NCBI GenBank assembly: GCA_022785155.1
Contig: JALFRH010000181.1
Span: 1 to 14,222, forward strand
Length of the DNA stretch: 14,222 nucleotides
Direction of reading: 5' to 3'
Origin: Spirochaetales bacterium
Lineage (GTDB): Bacteria > Spirochaetota > Spirochaetia > Sphaerochaetales > Sphaerochaetaceae
The translations under genes were made by a program, and so were the position numbers. The notes under the pieces are model-generated. The model had not been told where the DNA came from and made no database searches. It worked only from the letters and a program-made list of their open reading frames with translations. Shown piece by piece: positions 1 through 6,123 of this stretch (position 1 is its first letter; the number at the start of each line of letters is the position of its first letter).

Positions 1-1
1 T

Positions 2-349
2 TCTCCTATTATCGACAATCCGGATGTTTTGATAGTAATGAACCTTCCTTCCCTTGATAAATACGAGAAGACGGTGAAGAAGGGTGGAGTCATCTTTGTT
101 GATTCCACTTTGATCGAGAGGAAAGTTGTGAGAGATGACGTAAAGGTCTTCTATATTCCTTCTACAAAGATTGCACAGGATATGGGGACACCGAACCTTG
201 CGAACATTGTTCTCTTGGGAAAGGTGTTGAAAGAGTGTCCTGAAATCGGAATGGACGGTATGGAAGAGGCCTTGAGAAAAGTCGTCAGCAAGCGTCCTGA
301 GATGTATGAAACAAACATGAAGGCTGTTGAAGCTGGATATAACTACTGA
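2..349 (+). CDS. 2-oxoacid:acceptor oxidoreductase, gamma subunit (3' part)
   Basis: This is the C-terminal 115 residues of a gamma-type subunit of a 2-oxoacid:ferredoxin oxidoreductase (pyruvate, 2-oxoglutarate or branched-chain class). The complex oxidatively decarboxylates a 2-oxoacid to its acyl-CoA and passes electrons to ferredoxin in the cytoplasm. The reading frame is open to the left edge, so the 5' end lies outside the window. Family marks visible are PIIDNPD near the start, the NLPSLDKY stretch (N-x-PSLDK is typical of this subunit) and the GTPNLANIVLLG helix near residues 62-73. No cysteine cluster is seen, so this is not the ferredoxin-like subunit. The alpha and beta subunits should lie upstream, outside the window. 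The gene ends at TGA and is followed by a terminator. Substrate class cannot be told from this fragment. Confidence 0.85.
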   Translation, partial: SPIIDNPDVLIVMNLPSLDKYEKTVKKGGVIFVDSTLIERKVVRDDVKVFYIPSTKIAQDMGTPNLANIVLLGKVLKECPEIGMDGMEEALRKVVSKRPEMYETNMKAVEAGYNY

Positions 350-351
350 GA

Positions 352-381
352 TGCGGGGCTTAGGCCCCGTAATCTTTTTCT
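352..381 (+). terminator. Rho-independent terminator after the oxidoreductase gamma subunit
   Basis: A six-pair GC stem, CGGGGC (354-359) with GCCCCG (364-369), closes a TTAG loop and can extend by a G-T and a T-A pair. It is followed by a T-rich tract ending in TTTTTC. It lies directly after the TGA stop at 347-349. Confidence 0.85.
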
Positions 382-577
382 TCTGTTTCCCTGGTATTAT
401 TTCTGTTTTTGGATTTGAAGTTTTGAAAGAGAAAAATGAACTCTAAATAATTTTGTTTTCTGGTGTTTCGAATCGGTATGGAAAAGTTTAGGGAAATGGT
501 ATCATTGAAAGAATCCCCGAAACAGGAACATGTGTGTCCATCAAGTAAATGGAGCCGATCTTTCTTTATCCAGACGA
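382..577. other. Convergent intergenic region with no recognised feature
   Basis: This AT-rich spacer separates the plus-strand oxidoreductase operon from the minus-strand response regulator. I found no convincing hairpin terminator for the response regulator on the minus strand, and no ORF with a ribosome binding site. Confidence 0.5.
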
Positions 578-1432
578 CTAGATTTCCCTATTGACTACGC
601 CTTCCAGATACCCCACTGTGAATTCCGCCCAAGAGTACTGGGCCATATATTCACCACTGTACTCGTTGATGGCATCGCTGTCTCCGTTCATAAAGGAGTA
701 GTAGTCGCAGTCTATTAGATCTGTTTTGATGGAAATATAACCTCTGCTTTTATTGAAAAGATCAGGACAACCAAGGGAAATGAAGGTCTTTTTCATGGAA
801 GCCACAAGGTTTCTTATTTGGCTTTGCACCGAGAGTCCATCTTCCTTGTCTTCAAAGAGGACAGCCGCAAGTTCCGCCATGGATACGCTGGCTCCCTTTC
901 TATGGACCAGATATGCAAAGAGCTCCTTTGCCTTTGATAGCTGGAAGACTACAGGTTTGTTCTGCCAGAATACATCGAAGTTTCCGAAACACTGGACTCT
1001 GATCTTTGATTCCTTTATTTCAAAACCATTGTTCCTGACATTGGCTGCAGCCTTTTTTTCCATGATGATATAGTCCAATTCCTTCCTTGCAGCCTCCCTT
1101 GTTACAGGCTTTACGATATATCCTGATACATGAAGCTTGAAGGCATCTACGGCATACTCGGGACAACCGGTGACAAAGACCACATGGCAGTCTGGACATA
1201 GTTCTTTTATCTTTGCAGCCAAAGTAAGGCCATTCAAAGTCCCTCCAGATAGATATAACTGGATATCCAAAAAGGCTGCATCCGCTTTTCCTGTTTTGAA
1301 GTACTCGATAGTATCTTCAGCGTTGGTGAACGTGAGGACTTGGTCTACATCACCCATACTGCTCAAAACAGCTTCAAGACACATCAAAGAAATTTCTTCA
1401 TCATCAACGGCAACTATAGTCATTGATTTCAT
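578..1432 (-). CDS. Response regulator: REC plus winged-helix/partial BTAD output
   Basis: A cytoplasmic two-component response regulator of 284 residues. The receiver domain (about 4-125) shows the acidic pair D10-D11, phospho-acceptor D56 in FLDIQL, T88 and K108 in IVKP. The output (about 145-284) is a winged helix of the OmpR/SARP type, with motifs such as KAKELFAYLVHRKG and SQIRNLVASMKKTF. It ends in the start of a BTAD-like region (YSGEYMAQYSWAE), a motif I associate with Clostridia-type regulators. The BTAD part is only about 40 residues, far shorter than the roughly 150 of full SARP proteins. The loop after D56 is about four residues longer than usual and lacks the common proline. The ATG at 1432 is chosen because AAAGGGA lies about 7 bases upstream. 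It follows the Hpt gene by 38 bases, so the two are probably co-transcribed. Target genes are unknown. Confidence 0.88.
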   Translation of the reverse strand: MKSMTIVAVDDEEISLMCLEAVLSSMGDVDQVLTFTNAEDTIEYFKTGKADAAFLDIQLYLSGGTLNGLTLAAKIKELCPDCHVVFVTGCPEYAVDAFKLHVSGYIVKPVTREAARKELDYIIMEKKAAANVRNNGFEIKESKIRVQCFGNFDVFWQNKPVVFQLSKAKELFAYLVHRKGASVSMAELAAVLFEDKEDGLSVQSQIRNLVASMKKTFISLGCPDLFNKSRGYISIKTDLIDCDYYSFMNGDSDAINEYSGEYMAQYSWAEFTVGYLEGVVNREI

Positions 1433-1470
1433 ATTATTTCCCTTTATATGTTTTGGGAAGGTGTAATCTT

Positions 1471-1839
1471 TTAAAGATTTGATTCTTTATATACGTTGAT
1501 GGCGTTTATTACCTTATTGTGCTCGCTGGTAATGGAAAGATATAGTCTCTCAGCCTCTCTAGGGTTATCTAGTTTCCTGGGCCTGAGGAGCTCTGTAAGG
1601 GCGCTGGCCGCCTTGGCCAGTTCATTGTATCCCAGGTTCAAAGCTACGCCTTTGAGGGTGTGGGCATTGAGAAAGGCCTTCTCCCAATCCCTATTGTTTA
1701 TGGCATCTCCTATCTCGGAATACTCCTTGGCAGATAAAAACTTCAGGGAGAGCTTTGCAATGAGGGCGTCATTGCCTAGTCTTCTTTTTATTCCATCCCA
1801 ATCTCCACCCATAATAGAGTAGCATTCTTCAATAGTCAT
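1471..1839 (-). CDS. Stand-alone histidine phosphotransfer (Hpt) protein
   Basis: A 122-residue protein that is almost wholly an Hpt four-helix domain. The central motif AHTLKGVALNLG places the phosphorylated histidine at H60, followed by the usual K63-G64. Hpt proteins accept a phosphoryl group from the receiver of a hybrid histidine kinase and pass it to a response regulator. The regulator encoded next (REC with a winged-helix output) is the natural partner. No membrane segment or kinase domain is present, so the hybrid kinase must be encoded elsewhere. A good ribosome site, AAGGAAG, sits about 7 bases before the ATG at 1839. It is probably the first gene of a two-gene minus-strand operon, with its own promoter candidate just upstream. 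Confidence 0.88.
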   Translation of the reverse strand: MTIEECYSIMGGDWDGIKRRLGNDALIAKLSLKFLSAKEYSEIGDAINNRDWEKAFLNAHTLKGVALNLGYNELAKAASALTELLRPRKLDNPREAERLYLSITSEHNKVINAINVYKESNL

Positions 1840-1886
1840 CCATCAACTTCCTTATGTGGCAATTCTAGAATCAGAAGTGCAACGAA

Positions 1887-1895
1887 AGTATAACA
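1887..1895 (-). promoter_or_regulatory. Extended -10 promoter candidate for the Hpt/response regulator operon
   Basis: On the minus strand the sequence reads TGTTATACT, a TGn extended -10 box with TATACT at 1892-1887. No good -35 box lies 16-18 bases upstream, as is usual for extended -10 promoters. Transcription would start near 1880, leaving a leader of about 40 bases before the ATG. Confidence 0.45.
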
Positions 1896-1939
1896 AAATC
1901 ATTTAGGTTTTATTACTTTTTGGACATTGTGACCCTTAT

Positions 1940-1967
1940 GATAAAAGGGGCCGGAGCCCCTTTTATC
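1940..1967 (-). terminator. Terminator hairpin overlapping the glgA stop codon
   Basis: A perfect 12-base inverted repeat, GATAAAAGGGGC (1940-1951) and GCCCCTTTTATC (1956-1967), closes a four-base loop. On the minus strand the 3' arm carries the T run inside the stem, so the hairpin could act in both directions. The first stem bases fall inside the tandem stop TGA-TAA of glgA. It separates glgA from the Hpt gene downstream on the same strand. Confidence 0.85.
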
Positions 1968-3423
1968 AGAGAGAATCATAAAGTCCTTCATATTTCTTTG
2001 AAGAATTGGTCCAGGACCAGTCTTCTTTCATGGCTCTCTTGGCCATTGCCTTCCATTCATTTGTGTTTTCCCTGTAGAGCCACTCTGCATGGTTGATCCT
2101 ATCGAGAAGCTCGGAAGAAGAATATCCCTGGAAGGAGAAGCCGGTGCCTGTGCCTTCATATTGGTTGTATGGCTTTACAGTATCTTTAAGACCTCCGATT
2201 TCATGGACAATAGGCAGCGAGCCGTATCTGAGGGCGATGAGCTGTGTCAGGCCGCAGGGCTCGAAGGCCGATGGAACCAGGAATGCATCGCAGCCGGCAT
2301 ATATAAGATGGGACAACTCTTCATCATATCCGATTTTTGCAGAAATCTTATTTGGATACTTACTGCTGAAGTAACGGAACATATTCTCGTATCTCTGGTC
2401 ACCGCTGCCAAGTACAATGAGGTTGATATTTCTTCTTGCCAGTTCATCCATGATGCCATCCACAAGGTCCAACCCCTTCTGGTCTGTGAGACGGGAGACG
2501 ATGGCAAGGGTGAAGATATCTCCGTTTTGGGGCAGATTGAATCTTTTCTGCAGTTCCAGCTTGTTTTCCTTCTTGCTGTTCCAGAAGTTTCTTACATCGT
2601 AGTTCTTGGCTATGAACTGGTCTGTCTTAGGATTCCAGACTTGGCAGTCGATACCATTCACGATGCCCATGAGCCTCTCTCTTCTCCACTTCAAGATATC
2701 GTCCAGACCATCGCTGAAGGCTGGAGTCTGGATCTCATATGCATAGCTTTCACTTACAGTTGTAACCCAATCTGAGTACACTATGCCACCTCTGAGCATT
2801 GTTGCATTCCATTCATCCCATGGAAGGGAAGTGTCCTGGTAAGGGGAGACAAGCTTTCCTGGCTGGAAACACTCTGAAGGAAGACCTGTAACCCATCTTA
2901 GGTGGCCTACGTTCCAACAGCCCTGGAAGCGGATATTATGGATGGTCATAATCGTTCTGATGCCTTGGAAGAAGGGGTCTCCCTGGAAAACGGTGTTTAG
3001 ATAAACAGGAACAAGGGCGGCCTGCCAGTCATGGGCGTGGATGATATCCGGTCTGAAGCCTATGAGGGGTAGGGCTGAAAGGACTGCCTTTGAGAAATAA
3101 GCGAATCTTTCAAGATCGGAGAATAGATCGAAGTATGGCTTTGAACCGCTGAAATACTGGTTGTTGTCTACAAAGTAGTATGTGATGCCGTCTTCGACCA
3201 GGGTGTTGATACCCACATAGATCCTATTGTCCATCTGGAAATAGCAGACACTCTTCAGTCTTTCCTTATATTTTTCCTTCATGCACTGGTATTGGGGAAG
3301 GATTACTCTGGTATCGAACTTGTTTTTATCTAGATTCTTCGGCAGGCTTCCCACAACATCAGCCAATCCTCCGGTTTTGACGAATGGGACACATTCTGAA
3401 GCCACAAATAATACTTTTTTCAT
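1966..3423 (-). CDS. glgA: Glycogen synthase (ADP-glucose type, GT5)
   Basis: A 485-residue GT5 glycosyltransferase of normal length for bacterial GlgA. It transfers glucose from ADP-glucose to the non-reducing end of alpha-1,4-glucan in the cytoplasm, extending storage glycogen. The N-terminal KTGGLADVVGSLP (16-28) is the family nucleotide-sugar signature. The C-terminal Rossmann half shows SRLTDQKGLDL (310-320, with R311 and K316). It also has PSAFEPCGLTQ (384-394), where E388 matches the conserved catalytic-site glutamate. IHNIRFQG (161-168) is also typical. The ATG at 3423 has GAGAGG about 7 bases upstream. The gene stands apart from other glg genes, 72 bases downstream of the GntR regulator on the same strand. 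The ribosome site lies in an inverted repeat that may affect translation. Confidence 0.97.
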   Translation of the reverse strand: MKKVLFVASECVPFVKTGGLADVVGSLPKNLDKNKFDTRVILPQYQCMKEKYKERLKSVCYFQMDNRIYVGINTLVEDGITYYFVDNNQYFSGSKPYFDLFSDLERFAYFSKAVLSALPLIGFRPDIIHAHDWQAALVPVYLNTVFQGDPFFQGIRTIMTIHNIRFQGCWNVGHLRWVTGLPSECFQPGKLVSPYQDTSLPWDEWNATMLRGGIVYSDWVTTVSESYAYEIQTPAFSDGLDDILKWRRERLMGIVNGIDCQVWNPKTDQFIAKNYDVRNFWNSKKENKLELQKRFNLPQNGDIFTLAIVSRLTDQKGLDLVDGIMDELARRNINLIVLGSGDQRYENMFRYFSSKYPNKISAKIGYDEELSHLIYAGCDAFLVPSAFEPCGLTQLIALRYGSLPIVHEIGGLKDTVKPYNQYEGTGTGFSFQGYSSSELLDRINHAEWLYRENTNEWKAMAKRAMKEDWSWTNSSKKYEGLYDSL

Positions 3424-3430
3424 AGAAAAA

Positions 3431-3463
3431 CCTCTCTTCTGTCTTTAGATTACATCAGAGAGG
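3431..3463 (-). promoter_or_regulatory. Inverted repeat covering the glgA ribosome binding site
   Basis: CCTCTCT (3431-3437) and AGAGAGG (3457-3463) are perfect 7-base inverted repeats separated by 19 bases. Read on the minus strand, the later arm, AGAGAGG, is the glgA ribosome site, so pairing would hide it. The -10 candidate for glgA lies in the loop, so the repeat might instead act as a DNA operator. Confidence 0.4.
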
Positions 3464-3474
3464 GGAAAAGTCAA
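3447..3474 (-). promoter_or_regulatory. Promoter candidate for glgA
   Basis: On the minus strand, TTGACT (3474-3469) is a near-consensus -35 box. After 16 bases comes TAATCT (3452-3447), a weak -10 box. Transcription would start near 3440. Transcripts from here would lack the upstream arm of the inverted repeat, whereas read-through from the GntR gene would include it. Confidence 0.35.
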
Positions 3475-3495
3475 AAGTGTATTTGGAATAAATTT

Positions 3496-4149
3496 TCACT
3501 TATCCAGAAAGTATTGGGGCATCGTCTCCCTGAAGGAAACGATTTCTTTTTTCAATTTCGACATATGGGCCTTGTCCAGGGAAAGAAGCCTTTCCGTGTC
3601 CTTCTCCTTTATTGTCTCAAGAATAAGCTTATGTTGTCTTATTACATCCTCGCTTATGGCGTCGAACATAAATGAAATGAGGCGCATTCTGTGATAGTTG
3701 CCGTTACGGGTGAGGATGAAGTCGAAGACTCCTTCCCTCTCTGCTCCACGGAAAATAATGGAATGGAACTGGTCGTCAAGTTTCAACAGAAGGGAAGTGT
3801 CCCTTAAGGCGAAGGCCTTTTCCTGTTTCTCTATCAGATCCTCCATCTCCGAGACCAAATCGTCATTTACATTCTCGATGAAATCCGGAATGGAGCCGAG
3901 CTCAAGGTTAAGACGGATGAATCTCTCATCGTCAGCCATTCTCAGGTTGATCCTGCTGACATATGTTCCTCTTTGAGGATAAATGTCTATCAAATGTTCC
4001 CCGGCCAATTCTTTTACTGCATCCCTCACAGGAGAACGGCTTACTCCAAAAATAGTGGAGAGCTGATTAAGGTTCAGCTCTGTCCCTGGTTTAAGCGTCA
4101 AATCGAGAATCTCTTTTCTCAATTCATCAAATACGTTTCCTCTTTCCAT
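3496..4149 (-). CDS. GntR-family regulator, FadR/FCD subfamily
   Basis: A 217-residue transcription factor. The N-terminal winged helix (about 5-68) contains LKPGTELNLNQLS and FGVSRSPVRDAVKEL, the classic GntR recognition helix. The C-terminal all-helical FCD domain (about 75-205) keeps its metal-site residues: D125-x3-H129, H173 and H195. FCD proteins usually bind a small organic acid or sugar acid. The start is set at the ATG at 4149 because the FadR-type helix begins a few residues later, as in relatives. An upstream TTG extension would add an unlike AT-rich tail. No Shine-Dalgarno is seen before this ATG. The gene is divergent from the UxuB-like dehydrogenase, which makes that gene its most likely target (inference). 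The specific ligand, for example a hexuronate, is a guess. Confidence 0.88.
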   Translation of the reverse strand: MERGNVFDELRKEILDLTLKPGTELNLNQLSTIFGVSRSPVRDAVKELAGEHLIDIYPQRGTYVSRINLRMADDERFIRLNLELGSIPDFIENVNDDLVSEMEDLIEKQEKAFALRDTSLLLKLDDQFHSIIFRGAEREGVFDFILTRNGNYHRMRLISFMFDAISEDVIRQHKLILETIKEKDTERLLSLDKAHMSKLKKEIVSFRETMPQYFLDK

Positions 4150-4155
4150 ATTATG

Positions 4156-4161
4156 ATTATA
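4156..4161 (-). promoter_or_regulatory. Possible -10 box for the GntR-family gene
   Basis: The minus strand carries a perfect TATAAT six bases before the ATG, with no good -35 box. If used, transcription would start at or within a base or two of the start codon, giving a leaderless mRNA. The surroundings are AT-rich, so a chance match is possible. Confidence 0.3.
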
Positions 4162-4225
4162 TAATAAGAGTTGAGATTGGTCGTAAAAAATTTCTGAAAT
4201 ATTAGTCAATGAGACTCTTTTTGTA

Positions 4226-4254
4226 TTGTAGAAAAGAATTGTTGCATCTAATAT
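4226..4254 (+). promoter_or_regulatory. Promoter candidate for the UxuB-like gene
   Basis: TTGTAG (4226-4231) and TAATAT (4249-4254) are spaced by 17 bases, giving a reasonable sigma-70-type promoter about 50 bases before the ATG at 4305. A short inverted repeat, TTGT-N5-ACAA (4270-4282), lies between this promoter and the ribosome site. It is a weak operator candidate for the divergent GntR protein. Confidence 0.4.
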
Positions 4255-4304
4255 TTTAGTGTGGTACCCTTGTTGGTGACAAAGAAGAAGGTGGAGGATC
4301 GGCA

Positions 4305-5903
4305 ATGAAACTGAATCTTGAAGGATTAAAGAACAGAAAAGAATGGGAGGAAAAGGGAATTATTCTTCCTTCCTTCGATATAGAGAAAATGAGGAGGGCT
4401 ACAGAGGAAGGCTGCACTTGGATCCACTTCGGAGCAGGCAACATATTCAGATGCTTTCCTGCTGCACGTATGCAGGCTCTCATTGAAAAGGGCTTAAGCG
4501 ATACAGGAATAATTGTAGCTGAAAGCTTCGATTTCGAGATTGTAGACAAAATCTATAATCCTCATGACAACCTTACCCTTTCGGTTACTCTGAAAAGTGA
4601 CGCTTCCATTAAAAACCAGGTTGTTGCATCCGTTGCAAAGGCCCTGAAGTGCTCACCGGCATTTCCTGAAGACTACGAGGGTTTGAAGAAGGCATTCAGA
4701 AATCCAAAGCTCCAGATGGTTTCCTTTACCATTACGGAAAAAGGATATGCCACGGCACCTAAGTATGTTCAGGATGATATTCCAAAGGGACCGGAGAAAT
4801 GTTCTACGGTAATCTGTATGGTCACAGCCCTGGCCCTTGAAAGATTCAAGGCCGGTGCCTTCCCGTTTGCCTTCGTTTCCATGGACAACTGTTCCCATAA
4901 CGGAGAGAAACTCCAGAAGGGTGTAATGGAAGTTGCAGACGCTTGGAAGAAGCTTGGGTTTGTAGACGATGGTTTCATCGAGTATCTCTCCAACCCTGAA
5001 AAGGTATCCTTCCCTTGGTCTATGATCGATAAGATCACTCCTAGACCAGACGGAGGCGTTGCAAAGATGCTCTCATCCCTTGGTTTCGAGGATACTGAAG
5101 TTGTGGTTACAGGAAAGAACACATGGATCGCTCCGTTTGTAAACTCTGAAGAGTGCGAGTACCTTGTTATTGAAGACTCCTTCCCTAACGGCAGACCTAG
5201 ACTTGAAGAAAGCGGCATCTATATGACCGACAGGGATACTGTAAACAAGGTGGAGAAGATGAAGGTCTGTACCTGCCTCAATCCTCTCCACACCGCCATG
5301 TCCATTATGGGATGCCTCCTTGGTTATAAAAAGATCAGCGACGAAATGAAGGACGAAGATATCGTCAAATACATTAAGAGACTGGGTTATGTGGAGGGTA
5401 TGCCTGTAGTCGTAGACCCAGGAATCATTGCTCCAAAGTCATTTATCGACGACGTAGTGGAGAAGAGACTTGCAAACCCCTTCATGCCTGACACACCTCA
5501 GAGAATCGCAACGGATACAAGCCAGAAGCTGGCTATAAGATTCGGTGAGAACATCAAGAACTATATGGCTTCCGATACTCTCTCCCTTTCAGACCTGAAG
5601 TGCATGCCTCTTGTCCTGGCTTCCTGGATGAGATATCTCATGGCTCTTGATGACAACGGCGAAAAGTTCCAGCCAAGCCCGGATCCACTTCTTGAGTCCA
5701 GCATGAAGGTGGTGGAGGGTATCTCTCTTGGTGACAAGGGACCATTTGATGAAGTCTTGAAGCCATTAATGGAAAACGAAGCCATCTTTGGATTCAACCT
5801 CTATACATCTCCTCTTAAGGACAGAGTCCTTGAGGCCTTTGCTTCACTTGTAAAGGGTAAGGGTGCTGTAAGAGAGACTCTCCATAGATACGTCAACGAG
5901 TAA
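4305..5903 (+). CDS. Mannitol dehydrogenase-family oxidoreductase (UxuB-like)
   Basis: A 532-residue NAD(P)-dependent long-chain polyol/aldonate dehydrogenase. Members interconvert a ketose or keto-acid and its polyol or aldonate, for example fructuronate to mannonate. The N-terminal Rossmann region shows IHFGAGNIFRCF (40-51), MDNCSHNG (193-200) is the family cofactor-side motif, and FPWSMIDKITP (236-246) matches the conserved M-D-x-I-T-P stretch. The C-terminal domain has MKVCTCLNPLHT (319-330), where N326 and H329 fit the K-N-H active-site set. It is longer than E. coli UxuB (about 486), so it may belong to a distinct long subfamily. The ribosome site AAGGTGGAGGA precedes the ATG by about 6 bases. 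The divergent GntR/FCD regulator supports a sugar-acid role such as fructuronate reductase. Substrate is not proven by sequence alone; mannitol or altronate-type substrates remain possible. Confidence 0.85.
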   Translation: MKLNLEGLKNRKEWEEKGIILPSFDIEKMRRATEEGCTWIHFGAGNIFRCFPAARMQALIEKGLSDTGIIVAESFDFEIVDKIYNPHDNLTLSVTLKSDASIKNQVVASVAKALKCSPAFPEDYEGLKKAFRNPKLQMVSFTITEKGYATAPKYVQDDIPKGPEKCSTVICMVTALALERFKAGAFPFAFVSMDNCSHNGEKLQKGVMEVADAWKKLGFVDDGFIEYLSNPEKVSFPWSMIDKITPRPDGGVAKMLSSLGFEDTEVVVTGKNTWIAPFVNSEECEYLVIEDSFPNGRPRLEESGIYMTDRDTVNKVEKMKVCTCLNPLHTAMSIMGCLLGYKKISDEMKDEDIVKYIKRLGYVEGMPVVVDPGIIAPKSFIDDVVEKRLANPFMPDTPQRIATDTSQKLAIRFGENIKNYMASDTLSLSDLKCMPLVLASWMRYLMALDDNGEKFQPSPDPLLESSMKVVEGISLGDKGPFDEVLKPLMENEAIFGFNLYTSPLKDRVLEAFASLVKGKGAVRETLHRYVNE

Positions 5904-5922
5904 GTTGTCATCTCACTATTTC

Positions 5923-5948
5923 AGGGGCGGTTTTCATCGCCCCTTTTT
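5923..5948 (+). terminator. Rho-independent terminator after the UxuB-like gene
   Basis: AGGGGCG (5923-5929) pairs with CGCCCCT (5938-5944) around an eight-base loop, followed by a run of T residues. It lies 20 bases after the TAA stop and makes this gene a single-gene transcription unit. Confidence 0.9.
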
Positions 5949-6051
5949 GATACGTACTTTTCAAGAATTGTCAAATTAAATTTCAAAAAATTATCAAAAC
6001 GGCCTAAGGACACTTTTGAAACCAAGGAAAGGGATTGGATGAAAAAGTTTG

Positions 6052-6081
6052 TTGACAGACTCTGAAACCAATGGTAAGAAT
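6052..6081 (+). promoter_or_regulatory. Promoter candidate for the ROK-led operon
   Basis: A perfect TTGACA -35 box (6052-6057) is followed after 17-18 bases by a weak -10 box, TAAGAAT (6075-6081). It lies upstream of the ROK gene. The 23-base palindrome at 6081-6103 begins at its 3' edge. Confidence 0.55.
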
Positions 6082-6103
6082 AGTTTGTTCAATGAAAAAA
6101 CTA
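6081..6103 (+). promoter_or_regulatory. ROK-type operator palindrome
   Basis: A 23-base palindrome centred on 6092, with 10 of 11 symmetric positions paired. The outer arms are TAGTTT (6081-6086) and AAACTA (6098-6103); the core is TTCA-A-TGAA (6088-6096). The only mismatch is 6087/6097. The left arm TAGTTTGTT resembles the half-site of Firmicutes XylR operators, and XylR is a ROK repressor. The site would cover the end of the -10 box and the transcription start, fitting repression of the operon by its own first gene product. Confidence 0.6.
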
Positions 6104-6123
6104 ACTAGGAGTGTTTAGAGTCT

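Noticed and set aside
530..718. Plus-strand ORF of 62 residues near the end of the response regulator
   Set aside because: It is mostly antisense to the response regulator and no ribosome site was seen.
2089..2775. Plus-strand ORF of 228 residues inside glgA
   Set aside because: It is wholly antisense to glgA, whose family motifs are unambiguous.
4150..4305. N-terminal extension of the GntR protein to a TTG at 4305
   Set aside because: The extra residues match no GntR N-terminus and would overlap the divergent promoter; the ATG at 4149 fits the family.
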